Source: Nilaparvata lugens (taxonomy: Eukaryota; Arthropoda; Insecta; Hemiptera; Delphacidae). From it: a stretch of DNA of 64,000 bases. A program made the translations under genes and the position numbers. The notes below the pieces were generated by a model that was given only the letters and a program-made list of their open reading frames with translations, was not told where the DNA came from and searched no databases. The DNA lies in contig NC_052511.1 of assembly GCF_014356525.2 (NCBI RefSeq), positions 32,142,689 through 32,206,688 on the forward strand, written 5' to 3'. Below are positions 1 through 10,990 of the stretch, piece after piece (within the stretch, counting starts at the first letter, position 1; each line of letters starts with the position of its first letter).

Positions 1-439
1 TAACTGTGTATTTTTATGACATGTTAATAGCAGCACCCAATGATGGAGCTGCAAGGGCATGTCAGGTCATGCTACAGGTGTACAGACCAGGATTTGAGAA
101 AAATATAAGTTAATAAGTTTAAGCGACTAATGTTCTAAAGTGCTGAAAAACGTGAGTGTTAACACTTCATCTGTGGTTCAACTTTAAACCTTACACGGAC
201 CAGCAGTTCAGCAGCTCAACTCCAATCACATCCTGGCAAGTGGACATGACTCTACCCGGCACGATGCCTGCAGAACTTTCCACAACCCAGCATCAGAAAA
301 AGAAGAAGACTCGCATCAGGACACTACTCCAGCTGGTGTAAGTCCTTCCGTCAACAGGTAGAACATCCTCTAACAATCAACGTTAGATACTTTATCTAAT
401 AATATCAATGACAACAATCACAAAACCAATTCCACATGA
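1..439. other. no recognisable gene
   Basis: I see no protein family, RNA gene or ordered repeat here. The one 61-codon open frame at 156-341 has no recognisable domain and ends in a Lys-rich tail typical of chance frames. Confidence 0.5.
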
Positions 440-1140
440 ACTTATAAGATACCTCATTACAATGGTACTTCTCACAAATTGTATCAATTCATATCTACCC
501 TCGAAGATCTTTCAAATGCCTACTATGCTGAAAAAGTTCACGAAAAAGAAGCTAATCACTGGATTCTTCTCAAAGCTTCTATGTGCAAACTTGAAATACC
601 AACCGAAGCAGTAGCATTCAACAACAGTTGCTCTTCAGTAAAAGACTTAATAAAATCATTGGAACAAAATTTTGCAGATAACAAATCTGTACCTGAACTC
701 ATTGCTGAGTTAACTGTGATGAAATCTTATCAAAGATAGCATCCCATTGAGTTTTTGAATAGAATTAATGAGAAACGTTCAAATGTAATCACTGTACAAA
801 GTATACCATAAGCTAGATGGTATTACAGGTTTATTGTTAGAAAATTTGATTTGTGAATTGAATGCCACACTTGTGAATACTTTTGTGCATGGTGCTTTTG
901 TCCATCCAACATTAGGTTCACATTCATTTGCAAGTAGTACAAGTACAAGACTTAGATGATGCTGAACAAGTTGATGAAAGATTGTAGTATTGTATTACAG
1001 CAACTATGCTACAAAACTACAGTTGAAACAATGAACAGGATGGATAGTAGGAAACTTTCCAACAACACAACACCATTTAGAAATCAATCCTAAGTTACAG
1101 ATCAAAATGTGATTTCCAGTAGCTTCCAATACAAGGATAC
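440..1140 (+). pseudogene. LTR retroelement Gag remnant (Gypsy-like)
   Basis: The best frame (479-739) reads as an alpha-helical Gag capsid-like segment that includes 'HWILLKASM' and 'LIAELTVMKSYQ'. A TAG stop then interrupts it, and the frame continues with 'HPIEFLNRINEKRSNVIT'. After a further frame change, residues resembling 'LDGITGLLLENLICELNATLVNTFVHG' in outline follow. This order is familiar from Gag proteins of insect Gypsy-type elements, where the domain packages the element RNA. At least two frameshifts and several stops make it non-functional. No zinc knuckle or protease follows; the sequence fades into A-rich DNA near 1140. The Gypsy reverse-transcriptase piece at 2872-3217 may belong to the same dead element. 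The family call rests on motif resemblance only. Confidence 0.5.
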
Positions 1141-1292
1141 AGTTACTTTAAAAAAAAAAAAAATACATTCAGTGGCATATAGGTAGACACCCTTTTACGG
1201 AACCTGTTGTGATATGGGAGGAAGAAATGACAGGACCCAAAACAGATCTTGAATCTCCATTAACTTATTTAAAAATAAAAAATATTTTACCG

Positions 1293-1316
1293 ATATATAT
1301 ATATATATATATATAT
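1293..1316. repeat. (AT)12 microsatellite
   Basis: Uninterrupted AT dinucleotide run between Gag debris and the 104-bp repeat. Confidence 0.9.
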
Positions 1317-1400
1317 CATTCTCAAATTATTGAGAAATGAGAACCGTATTTCATAAACGATGAAAAAATACTTCTCATTCAAATAATTGAGAAACATTTC

Positions 1401-1504
1401 AAAGTCATCAATTGCAAAAAAAACGGATGCCACTTCGATACAGATACAGATAAAAAATAAAAAGGATATTAATAATACTCTTAAATATAGATAAAACAGT
1501 TAAC
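1401..1504. repeat. 104-bp direct repeat, copy 1
   Basis: Begins AAAGTCATCAATTGC and ends AAAACAGTTAAC. By eye it is identical, base for base, to 3218-3321. The LINE fragment begins at the very next base. The weak similarity just upstream of the two copies (gagaaa-attt) suggests that they derive from a longer duplicated stretch. Confidence 0.85.
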
Positions 1505-2871
1505 TATAGCACCTCTGGGGTTCCTCAGGGAAGTAACTTAGGACCGCTCCTTCTTGCTGGTAATCAATGAACTTCCACTTCAGTTGTCATCTAAGTGTCT
1601 GATTTTTGCTGATGACATGTTTGCTGGTGACATTTTTGGATGATATTCCGAGAGGTTGGTAGCCAGGATGATAGCTGTCAATTACAGTGGATATTGATCG
1701 CATAGTTGCATGGTGTCATGCTAATAGTTGGAAATTAAGGTTCTAAATGTAAGTGTCTACATTTACTACACCTACTCTAGAAAACGATGTCCTTCTGCTT
1801 ACACGTACAGGATTGGTGAAGCGGTTCTTAACAGAGTCAACACTTGCAAGGACCTGGGAATCATATTTGATAGTTCACTTACTTTCTCCTCTCACATTGA
1901 ATTTGTGTCTTCCAAGGCTAACAGATTACTGGGGTTGTCTGAGAATTGCAGCTGACTTCAGCAATGTTGTGGCAATACTGAGTGTCTATTATGCCTTGGT
2001 AAGAAGCACTTTGGAGTATGGATCCATGGTTTGGAGTCCTCACTCAGACCAAAACATTCGGGTCATTGAAAGGGTACAGAACAGCTGATGAGGTTCTTAT
2101 ACTTCAGAAGGTTTGGTGGGTCGTGTCCCCTGGGTTCCAGACTCAGCAATTGAGGGATCTTTTCCTATTGGAGTCTCTACGTCAGCGTCGAGATAAAACA
2201 TCTGTCTTGTTTGTTTGGGCATTGTTGGATGGTGCTGTAAATTCTCCTACCTTGCTTGCAATGCTGAATATCAGTGTTCCAGCATTCAATAGGTGGAATG
2301 CTAACTTGTTTGCGGCTCCAAGGTGCAGAACGGTGCACCATTTTTCTCACCTTTCATAAGAGTGCAGAGATTGATGAACAAATTGAGTTTGAATGTTCAG
2401 CTTGCTGGGTCAGAGAGAGAGGTGAGGAGTGGGTTGCTGAGGTCAATCCCTCGTTGATGGTTGGAGTTTGATTGGAGAAAGTCTTCTGTGACAGTGATCT
2501 CTTTGCTTTTTACTACTCCTCAAGTTGTGTGTTTAATTATTTCCTCTTGTTACTATTTTTTCTCTCTCTTCCTAGAATGACTTCTGTTTAATCATAGAGA
2601 CTTTTTTCATTTCATTTCATTTTCATATTTCCATTTTATTATTTGCTGTGTTTATTTTTTCTGCTATCTAAAATTGTGTTTAAATTTTCTGTTATGTATA
2701 TTTTTCAGAAATACTTTTCGTAAAAATTCATAAACTTTTCATTTCTTTCAATATTTGTATTAAATATTCATTTTTAATTGTTTTACTTGTATTATGTGTT
2801 AAGAGAGCAATTATGGGATATTATCCTTGTGCTCTCATATGTATCTCAAATAAATAATGTTGAAATTAATG
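1505..2871 (+). mobile_element. 5'-truncated non-LTR retrotransposon (LINE) with RT 3' half
   Basis: Starts abruptly inside a reverse transcriptase: 'SGVPQGSNLGP'-like residues (after frame correction) at about 1510-1550, then the catalytic 'LIFADDMF' box near 1600-1625. After another frame change follow the thumb and C-terminal part, 'YYALVRSTLEYGSMVWSPH' near 1985-2045 and 'RVQNS' near 2075, typical of Jockey/CR1-like ORF2 proteins. The 3' UTR is T-rich and ends near the ATCTCAAATAAATAATG at about 2845-2860. The element is dead: several frameshifts, and no endonuclease or ORF1. The 5' truncation is the normal outcome of target-primed reverse transcription. Its 5' edge coincides exactly with the end of the 104-bp repeat. 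Confidence 0.7.
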
Positions 2872-3217
2872 AAGAGTTTACTGTCATAGAAAATGAGAAG
2901 TGTATTCTTATTCTGGGTCTTGAGTGTTCTGTTGATCTAGTTTGATTAATAGGTCATAATTTACAATTCGAGTCTAAGGAAAAGTTTCTTGAAACAAACA
3001 AATATGCATTTACTGGAATAGGTTTTTTCCAACAGAATATAAAATAAAATTGAAAGATGGAGCAGCACCTGTAGTGAGGCCTCCACGAACTTTTATCCTT
3101 TATCACTTATGCCAAATAAGAAATTGATTAGAACAAAAAGGAATTATTTCAAAAAATGAAAAGCCCAGTAGTTATGTAAGTAATCTTGTAATTGTTGAAA
3201 AGCCTGAGAAATTTTTG
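2872..3217 (+). pseudogene. Gypsy-type LTR retroelement RT fragment
   Basis: After frame correction the stretch 3050-3215 reads like the entry to a Gypsy reverse transcriptase: 'APVVRPPRTFIL', then 'EQKGIISKNEKPSSYVSN' and 'LVIVEKPEKF'. The preceding part contains 'FTGIGFFQQNIK', the segment that usually joins protease and RT in this family. It stops at the start of the second 104-bp repeat, before the catalytic YxDD box. Several stops and one frameshift are present. It may be the continuation of the Gag remnant at 440-1140, now separated by the LINE. Confidence 0.6.
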
Positions 3218-3321
3218 AAAGTCATCAATTGCAAAAAAAACGGATGCCACTTCGATACAGATACAGATAAAAAATAAAAAGGATATTAATAATACTCTTA
3301 AATATAGATAAAACAGTTAAC
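3218..3321. repeat. 104-bp direct repeat, copy 2
   Basis: Same 104 bases as 1401-1504. The flanks differ on the right side of each copy (tatagc versus ttcatt). Confidence 0.85.
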
Positions 3322-3703
3322 TTCATTCAATCTGAAAATCTATCAGTATAGGAAAAGTTTTTCTCTGAGCTTGTCGTCCATGCTATATCCATTCATATCA
3401 TGCTTCGCTTCACTACTCATTCTACAATATTGAAAAATTCAAAATTAGGGTTATTGAGAATTCCAAAATGAGGGTTGCGATTGTCTCCTTCACTAAGCTT
3501 AGAAGACTTGTTGGTTGCAGACTAATGATTTACGTGGAACCGACTTTAAAAATAACTATGAATACGTTACCTTTCCAACTAGAATACAATGGACCACCAC
3601 CTTTCACCAGGTCAATTACCCTCTCCCACTACCATCCCTTAACGACACCAAAATGACAAGGAAGCTTATATATGTGCTTCATGAGTCTCTGGAAGGGGTG
3701 AAT
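3322..3703. other. no recognisable gene
   Basis: Two overlapping open frames of 62 and 93 codons lie here (3468-3656, 3515-3796). Neither shows a family motif, and the second runs into the Merlin element. I find nothing further. Confidence 0.4.
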
Positions 3704-3877
3704 ACAGTCAGTTGCCAGTTGCCATCGAGTAGCACTAGCAATAAGTGGGTACGGTATTTATATTGCAAAAGAAACGGTTCTTTCAACAAGCTTTGAATTT
3801 GAAAGTTTCGAGAGTTTTTAAGTTAAAGTGCTGTGTGCAATCTATTTTCTAGTTTAGTAATTTAGTTTCATTCTTCT

Positions 3878-4900
3878 GTGAATATGAACTTTATTAATCT
3901 AGTGGAGAGAATTCCGAGTGAGGAACATGCAGTAATTTTTCTTCAAGAGAAGGGCGTTCTGCATCCACAAAGAAAATATCAACGCGGTCTTCATGACATG
4001 AAGTTGAGACTCAGACAGCGCGATCGGTGGACATGTACAAAAGACGGGTGTCAAGAACAAACATCAATTAGAAAAGGAACTTTTTTGGAAGGCACCAAGC
4101 TGAACTTCGGAAAAATTGTATTTTTCATCTATTGGGGTTCGAAAGAGATGGCCAGTGTGAAGTTCTGTGAGGATGAACTGGACATTAACCACAACACGAG
4201 GGTTAAATGGTGCATTCTTATGAGAGAGGTTTGTACTGTTAACCTTATGCGAAATCCTCTCTAAATAGGTGGTCATGGGTCTACAGTTGAAATTGATGAA
4301 AATCTTTTTTCTAGAAGAAAAAATCATGTTGGGCGTGTGTTGCCTCAGCAGTGGGTGTTTGGGGGGCTGTGTTGGGAGACAGGGGAGTGCTTCCTAGTTC
4401 CGGTGGCAGATAGAAGTGCGCAAACACTTCTACCGATAATACAACACGTGAGGGCAGGATCCACAATAATTAGTGATGAATGGAGAGCCTATCGTGGTAT
4501 TCAAGGGCTTCCAGAACAATACAACCACGAAACTGTGAATCACAGCTTACATTTTGTGAACCCACAGACTGGAGCACACACACACGGGATAGAGAGAACT
4601 TGGCGGCTAGCAAAGCATCGTAGTAAGATTCAATGCGGTACAAATCGTAATAAGCTGGAATCGTACCTAGCAGAATGCATGTGGCGAAGAAAGTTTGCTG
4701 GTCATGTAAAACAGACTCCAGCTTCACAAATTGATCCATTCAATGAACAAAATCACCTTCCCTGCAATTTGATCTATGTGGGGGTCAATGCCAGTGAAAC
4801 GATTACACATTTGAGTGAGGAGTCAAAAGCAACGTTTCTTTCAACATACAAACATTTTTATATCACAATCGTTTCAGAACTTCAAAGTGTTTACTTTTGA
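3878..4900 (+). pseudogene. Merlin-type (IS1595/ISXO2-like DDE) transposase, copy A, one in-frame stop
   Basis: Starts MNMNFINLVER. Residues about 45-60 form a zinc-ribbon remnant ('WTCTKDGCQEQTSIRKGT'), followed by the helix 'KLNFGKIVFFIYWGSKE' usual before the catalytic core of the IS1595/Merlin group. The frame is closed by TAA at 4262-4264 but continues in the same frame. It passes 'VEIDE' (first Asp), '[10 protein letters not shown]' (second Asp) and 'THGIERTWR' (Glu), the DDE triad of the family. The protein would cut and paste its own element in the nucleus. Only the stop separates it from a full-length transposase of about 340 codons. The same stop is in copies B and C, so it predates their separation. 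The family call is strong; activity is not expected. Confidence 0.8.
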
Positions 4901-4904
4901 AGAT

Positions 4905-5350
4905 GAGGTGTACTTCCTCCTAGAAGTACTGGAGCCTCAAAATGTGAGAGAACTAAAAACTCCATCACTTTCACCACCATTTAACGCTTCAGTAGCTATT
5001 TGAGTGGAGAAAATTAGGCAATTGTTGACCAGGAGTGGAGGGCCCTTAGCCTTATTCCAGATGAGAAATTAAGTCAATCAAACTCATCAAGATTTTGGGA
5101 AGAAGTTTTTTCTATGGAGAATGAGGCAGGTACACCAATATTTAAAAATTTGGAAAAATTAATTTTAATACTCCTTTGCCTGCCTAGTTCCAATGCTGCT
5201 GTCGAGAGAATTTCCAGCCATTACATCTGATAAAAACGAGTCATAGAAACAAGCTTCTAACAGATTGTTGAAGCCCTCATGCTGACAAAAGAGGGAACAG
5301 AAGGTTTGAGCATAAATTTTGAACCTTCCAGTACTCTTTTGAAACAAAAT
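4905..5350 (+). pseudogene. captured hAT transposase C-terminal fragment, copy A
   Basis: Directly behind the Merlin frame, and after frame correction, the sequence reads like the tail of a hAT transposase: 'LLEVLEPQNVRELKTPS', 'DQEWRALSLIPDEKL', 'FWEEVFSMENEAGTPIFKNL' and 'LPSSNAAVERISS'. The last string matches the hAT dimerisation block, in which the Glu after SSNA.. is the third catalytic residue. Nothing of the hAT N-terminal half is present. The same fragment sits at the same place in copies B and C, so it was captured before the unit was copied. It has stops and frameshifts and cannot act alone. Confidence 0.65.
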
Positions 5351-5695
5351 TGAAGTAGATCTGCATTCAAAAAGTATTAAAAACAGTTTTTCCATAATAT
5401 AGGTAATTTTTTGAAATTTTATTCACACTCTCTGTCTCGGTTTTAACAGATGATGGAAAACTTTATTAGCTGCTGCTCAAAGGAAAAGGACGGATAAATC
5501 CTTTTATGCACGTTCAAGGAGTTTTTCCAGAGCTGAGACCCATTTCAAGGAATTTTTGTATCAGGAATCGACTAAAAGATCAATAGTATTAGAGCAAAAT
5601 GTACTGTACTTCATGTCTAATAGAGTGTATTGAGTTTATTGTAGGTATATGGTATATTGTATAATTATAGTGTTTATTGTATATATTTCTACTCT

Positions 5696-6487
5696 GTAAT
5701 ATTACATTTTTTCTCACATTTGAATCGAATCTTCAATTCGAGATCTATGGAACTTTATAGTAATGTCAGAGTCATCAATAGACGGACAAACTTTTTGACG
5801 GAGATTTATTATCGTAAATGTTTGTTGCATTGTTCCATGGTGTCACCGAGGCAGGGTTAACAAATTACTAGATAAATAGTTATTTAAATAGAATATATAT
5901 ATATAAATTTAAAATAACAGTTTCAAAATAAAGTTTTATTGAGAACAGATGTAGAATGTGAATTCTAAACTTGTAAGTTATAATATTTTGGTGACGTGTC
6001 TGTAATGTTGGAGGCGTTGGCTTCGTGACTTGCAACTTAGGTTTTTTCCTGTTCAGCCCTCTTCTAAAAACATGGCTGGCTGTTGTGTGTGTAATTTTGT
6101 GCTCTGAATTATTGTCTGTTTAAGTGAATTTATTAATGTTTTAAATTGAGTTTTATACAAGTTTATTGTGTACTAGTTTGTTATTAAATAGCTGTTTGTA
6201 TTTTCAAGCCAATAGCCACTGTGTTTCAACTGTAAACTAGATAAGTATTTTAGTTCGTAATAACTCTGAAATAATTAGGCTTAAGATATATTTTTCTTTG
6301 TGTATTTGTGTAAATTCATCTGAAGATTATAAGTTAATTTGCTCTGAAAACTGGATTTCTCATTCATAGGCAATAGATCCATTCACAGTTTATCAAGAAT
6401 CTATTTCATTGGAGCCGACAACTATCCTTAGGTTGATAGGTGTTAAATGCTATTCCAACCGTTTAAGGAAAAATTGGTAGCACAGCA
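5696..6487. other. no recognisable gene between Merlin copies A and B
   Basis: AT-rich DNA. A 67-codon frame at 5657-5860 has no recognisable motif. I find no repeat or family match here. Confidence 0.4.
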
Positions 6488-6592
6488 ACTCTTATAGTGA
6501 ATATCAATTATATTGTATGTAGTATGTCTTATATTGTGTTTCTCTGCCTTGTTTGATGTTATGATCTCTGCAGTCTTATGTGTTCGCGAATG
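6488..6592. repeat. approx. 105-bp segment shared with 11328-11438
   Basis: ACTCTTATAGTGAATATC... through GCGAATGAGG occurs here just upstream of Merlin copy B, and again just downstream of copy C, with small differences in the middle. Here it joins the transposase sequence at GAATGAGGAACATG. The original transposase has GAGTGAGGAACATG, so the joint lies in a short microhomology. Confidence 0.75.
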
Positions 6593-8134
6593 AGGAACAT
6601 GCAGTAATTTTTCTTCAAGAGAAGGGCATTCTGCATCCACAAAGAAAATATCAATGCGGTCTTCAGACATGAAGTTGAGACTCAGACAGCGCGATCGGTG
6701 GACATGTACAAAAGACGGGTGTCAAGAACAAACATCAATTAGAAAAGGAACTTTTTGGAAGGCACCAAGCTGAACTTCGGAAAAATTGTATTTTTCATCT
6801 ATGGTGGTCGAAAGAGATGGCCAGTGTGAAGTTCTGTGAGGATGAACTGGACATTAACCACAACATGAGGGTTAAATGATGCATTCTTATGAGAGAGGTT
6901 TGTACTGTTAACCTTATGCGAAATCCTCTCTAAATAGGTGGTCCTGGGTCTACAGTTGAAATTGATGAAGTCTTTTTTCTAGAAGAAAAAATCATGTTGG
7001 GCGGGTGTTGCCTCAGCAGTGGGTGTTTGGGGGGTGTGTTGGGAGACAGGGGAGTGCTTCCTAGTTCCGGTGGCAGATAGAAGTGCGCAAACACTTCTAC
7101 TGATAATACAACACGTGAGGGCAGGATCCACAATAATTAGTGATGAATGGAGAGCTATCGTGGTATTCAAGGGCTTCCAGAACAATACAACCACGAAACT
7201 GTGAATCACAGCTTACATTTTGTGATCCACAGACTGGAGCACACACACACGGGATGAGAGAGTACTTGGCGGACTAGCAAAGCATCGTAATAAGATTCAA
7301 TGCGGTACGAATCGTAATAAGCTGGAATCGTACCTAGCAGAATGCATGTAGCGAAGAAAGTTTGCTGGCCATGTAAAACAGACTCCAGCTTCACAAATTG
7401 ATCCATTCAATGAACAAAATCACCTTCCCTGCAATTTGATCTATGTGGGGGTCAATGCCAGTGAAACGATTACACATTTGAGTGAGGAGTCAAAAGCAAC
7501 GTTTCTTTCAACTTACAAAATTTTTATATCACATCGTTTCAGAACTTCAAAAGTGTTTTACTTTTGAAGATGAGGTGTACTTCCTCCTAGAAGTACTGGA
7601 GCTCAAAATGTGAGAGAACTAAAAACTCCATCACTTCACCACCATTTAAACGCTCAGTAGCTATTTGAGTGGAGAAAATTAGGCAATTGTTGACCAGGAG
7701 TGGAGGGCCTTAGCCTATTCCAGATGAGAAATTAAGTCAATCAAACTCATCAGATTTTGGGAAGAAGTTTTTCTTTGGAGAATGAGGCAGGTACACCAAT
7801 ATTTAAAATTTGGAAAAATTAATTTTAATACTCCTTTGCCTGCCTAGGTCCAATGCTGCTGTCGAGAGAATTTCCAGCCAATTACATCTGATAAAACGAT
7901 TCATAGAAACAAGCTTCTAACAGATTGTTGAAGCCCTCATGCTGACAAAGAGGGAACAGGAGGTTTGAGCATAAATTTTGAACCTTCCAGTACTCTTTTG
8001 AAACAAAAATTGAAGTAGATCTGCATTCAAAAAATTAAAAAACCAGTTTTTCCATAATATGGGTAAATTTTGAAATTTATTCACACTCTCTGTCTCGGTT
8101 TTAACAGATGATGGAAAACGTGATTAGCTGCTTG
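6588..8134 (+). mobile_element. Merlin-like transposon, copy B (truncated both ends)
   Basis: Homologous to copies A and C from the 'EEHAVIFLQEKG' codons to just after the ATGATGGAAAAC motif. It then diverges at about 8134 (GCTGCTTGTAAAATC instead of GCTGCTGCTCAAAGG). It carries the same zinc-ribbon, DDE and hAT-tail segments. It is riddled with one-base deletions, often in homopolymers (for example 6745-6760 and 7025-7040). No long frame survives; the longest is 61 codons at 7019-7204. The shared in-frame TAA after 'MRNPL' is present near 6931-6933. The 5' 180 bases and the 3' 200 bases of the unit are missing. Confidence 0.75.
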
Positions 8135-9333
8135 TAAAATCTGACAAGCATTTATTGTAACGGTTCCACTTGTTACTCATTCCGCTACTACGTAGACATC
8201 ATGTCATCATTTTCCATCTGCGCTGTCCGATGACGTCACAGTCACGGTTCTACGGCACTGCCATAATCAAGTTGGTTTTCTATATTATTCGTCGTGTTAT
8301 TTGTCGTTCAATTTAATATTTGTACTATTCGATTTTTTGGAATTTATTTTGTCTTTAGGCATCTTACTTTCTAGATATTTGCTACTTTTTCACCAAACGT
8401 TTGTGAACGTTTTACGTATGTGGCGACATTTCCGCCTTCCTTTTGTTGCTAGCACGTCTAGCTAGCCTCTTGTCTTTCAATGGATCCTAGTCGGTGAGTG
8501 CACTTTCGCTCCCGGTCTAAACTTTTCCATCCAAATTCATCTAGTTTACAGAACGTTTTTAAAAAGTGAATTATTCTTTCAAATAATTTCGTTTATTCTA
8601 TTCTTCAATTGTGATCCAATTATTCATCGATTTCTTCACTTATTACGCTGATAAACTTTTGATCAAGTGCAGTCGGAGAGTGCATTTCGCTCCCGGTCTA
8701 AACTTTTCATCCACATTCATCTGATCTACGGAACGTTTTTAAAAAGTGAATTATTCTTTCTATTAATTAGTTTATTCTATTCTTCAATTGTGATTCAATT
8801 ATTCATCGATTTCTTCACTTATTTATGCTGATAAACTTTGTCAAGATCATAACCTCGTGTGGGCGTCTATCACCATTTTTCTAACAATTGGCTTCACCTC
8901 TTGAAACTCAAACTTACAAGTTCATCATCTCTACCATTTGGAAATCAATCTAAAAATTCCACAACTTGAAATTCGGATAATTCGTTTGGAATTCTACATG
9001 TTCCTGCTCACATTTCCACTGGGGGATTTGGCCTACTGTTGGATGCTTCCATTCTGTCATCGCATGGCCAGATCACATCGTCGCTTGCTGATGTCCTGTT
9101 CTTTTGGTACCGTGGATTCCTTGCCTGTCTGCCTGGCTGCATCTCTTCTTCAAAATTCTATTCAGGTTACGTAAATCGTTTTAATCAACTTTCATTTACG
9201 CATGTATTACATAGTTGTTCATAAAATGCTACAGCGTTTCGATAATGAACCACGCTCTCTATTTCTAAGTCAAACAGTTTATGTGCATTTATATAATTTT
9301 TGTAGCTATCATTCAACTTTTTCGGCAATTGAA
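8135..9333. other. spacer between Merlin copies B and C; no clear gene
   Basis: Contains the tandem duplication listed below and a 78-codon frame at 8938-9174 ('LEFYMFLLTFPLGDLAYCWM'), which looks like chance. I cannot assign this stretch. Confidence 0.4.
8493..8848. repeat. tandem duplication, about 178-bp unit x2
   Basis: Unit 1 (about 8493-8667) and unit 2 (about 8671-8848) share CGCTCCCGGTCTAAACTTTT, AACGTTTTTAAAAAGTGAAT, TTATTCATCGATTTCTTCAC and GCTGATAAACTTT in the same order. They differ by scattered substitutions and a few indels (about 90% identical by eye). Repeated leader units of this length occur in some retrotransposon 5' regions, but no coding sequence follows here. Confidence 0.8.
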
Positions 9334-9508
9334 AACAGTCAGTTGCCAGTTGACATCGAGTAGCACTAGCAATAAGTGGGTACGGTATTTATATTGCAAT
9401 AGAAACGGTTCTTTCAACAAGCTTTGAATTTGAAAGTTTCGAGAGTTTTTAAGTTAAAGTGCTGTGTGCAATCTATTTTCTAGTTTAGTAATTTAGTTTC
9501 ATTCTTCT

Positions 9509-10579
9509 GTGAATATGAACTTTATTAATCTAGTAGAGAGAATTCCGAGTGAGGAACATGTAGTAATTTTTTTTCAAGAGAAGGGCGTTCTGCATCCACA
9601 AAGAAAATATCAACGCGGTCTTCATGACATGAAGTTGAGACTCAGACAGCGCGATCGGTGGACATGTACAAAAGACGGGTGTCAAGAACAAACATCAATT
9701 AGAAAAGGAACTTTTTTGGAAGGCACCAAGCTGAACTTCGGAAAAATTGTAATTTTCATCTATTGGTGGTCGAAAGAGATGTCCAGTGTGAAGTTCTGTG
9801 AGGATGAACTGGACATTAACCACAACACGAGGGTTAAATGGTGCATTCTTATGAGAGAGGTTTGTACTGTTAACCTTATGCGAAATCCTCTCTAAATAGG
9901 TGGTCCTGGGTCTACAGTTGAAATTGATGAAAGTCTTTTTTCTAGAAGAAAAAATCATGTTGGGCGTGTGTTGCCTCAGCAGTGGGTGTTTGGGGGGCTG
10001 TGTTGGGAGACAGGGGAGTGCTTCCTAGTTCCGGTGGCAGATAGAAGTGCGCAAACACTTCTACCGATAATACAACACGTGAGGGCAGGATCCACAATAA
10101 TTAGTGATGAATGAAGAGCCTATCGTGGTATTCAAGGGCTTCCAGAACAATACAACCACGAAACTGTGAATCACAGCTTACATTTTGTGATCCCACAGAC
10201 TGGAGCACACACACACGGGATAGAGAGTACTTGGCGGCTAGCAAAGCATTGTAGTAAGATTCAATGCGTTACGAATCGTAATAAGCTGGAATCGTACCTA
10301 GCAGAATGCATGTGGCGAATAAAGTTTGCTGGCCATGTAAAACAGACTCCAGCTTCACAAATTGATCCATTCAATGAACAAAATCACCTTCCCTGCAATT
10401 TGATCTATGTGGGGGTCAATGCCAGTGAAACGATTACACATTTGAGTGAGGAGTCAAAAGCAACGTTTCTTTCAACTTACAAACATGTTTATATCACAAT
10501 CGTTTCAGAACTTCAAAAGTGTTTTACTTTTGAAGATGAGGTGTACTTCCTCCTAGAAGTACTGGAGCTCAAAATGTGA
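9509..10579 (+). pseudogene. Merlin-type transposase, copy C, two in-frame stops
   Basis: Same protein as copy A. It carries the shared TAA after 'MRNPL' (9893-9895) plus a private change that turns the Trp codon in 'SDEW' into TGA near 10111. That removes the residue next to the second catalytic Asp and closes the frame again. The C-terminal frame reopens at 10166 and contains 'HTHGIESTWRLAK'; the conserved Arg after the catalytic Glu has become Ser. A 3' frame difference lets this copy read 'CFTFEDEVYFLLEVLELKM' into the start of the captured hAT segment, before stopping at 10579. Confidence 0.75.
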
Positions 10580-10990
10580 GAGAACTAAAAACTCCATCAC
10601 TTTCACCACCATTTAAACGCGTCAGTAGCTATTTGAGTGGAGAAAATTAGGCAATTGTTGACCAGGAGTGGAGGGCCCTTAGCCTTATTCCAGATGAGAA
10701 ATTAAGTCAATCAAACTCATCAAGATTTTGGGAAGAAGTTTTTTCTATGGAGAATGAGGCAGGTACACCAATATTTAAAAATTTGGAAAAATTAATTTTA
10801 ATACTCCTTTGCCTGCCTAGTTCCAATGCTGCTGTCGAGAGAATTTCCAGCCAATTACATCTGATAAAAACGAGTCATAGAAACAAGCTTCTAACAGATT
10901 GTTGAAGCCCTCATGCTGACAAAAGAGGGAACAGGAGGTTTGAGCATAAATTTTGAACCTTCCAGTACTCTTTTGAAACAAAAATTGAAG
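10545..10990 (+). pseudogene. captured hAT transposase C-terminal fragment, copy C
   Basis: Counterpart of 4905-5350. 'FWEEVFSMENEAG' and 'LPSSNAAVERISSQL' are readable, followed by 'LIKTSHRNKLLTD'-like residues typical of the hAT dimerisation helix. The matching segment in copy B is at about 7590-8040. Confidence 0.65.

Larger units (their letters stand above)
3704..5695 (+). mobile_element. Merlin-like DNA transposon, copy A
   Basis: Limits are set by comparison with copy C (9334-11333). Both copies begin ACAGTCAGTTGCCAGTTG and stay alignable until ATATATTTCTACTCT, and the flanks differ on both sides. The unit holds a Merlin/IS1016-type transposase reading frame, then a hAT C-terminal fragment, then a small exon-like frame that starts ATGATGGAAAAC after a TTTTAACAG acceptor-like string. 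I could not see convincing terminal inverted repeats, so the true ends of the transposon may lie inside these limits, and the shared unit may partly be a segmental duplication. Confidence 0.7.

Noticed and set aside
8938..9224. Hydrophobic 78- and 61-codon frames as a small membrane protein
   Set aside because: Two overlapping frames of similar length, no conserved start context or paralogue, within a repeat-rich spacer.
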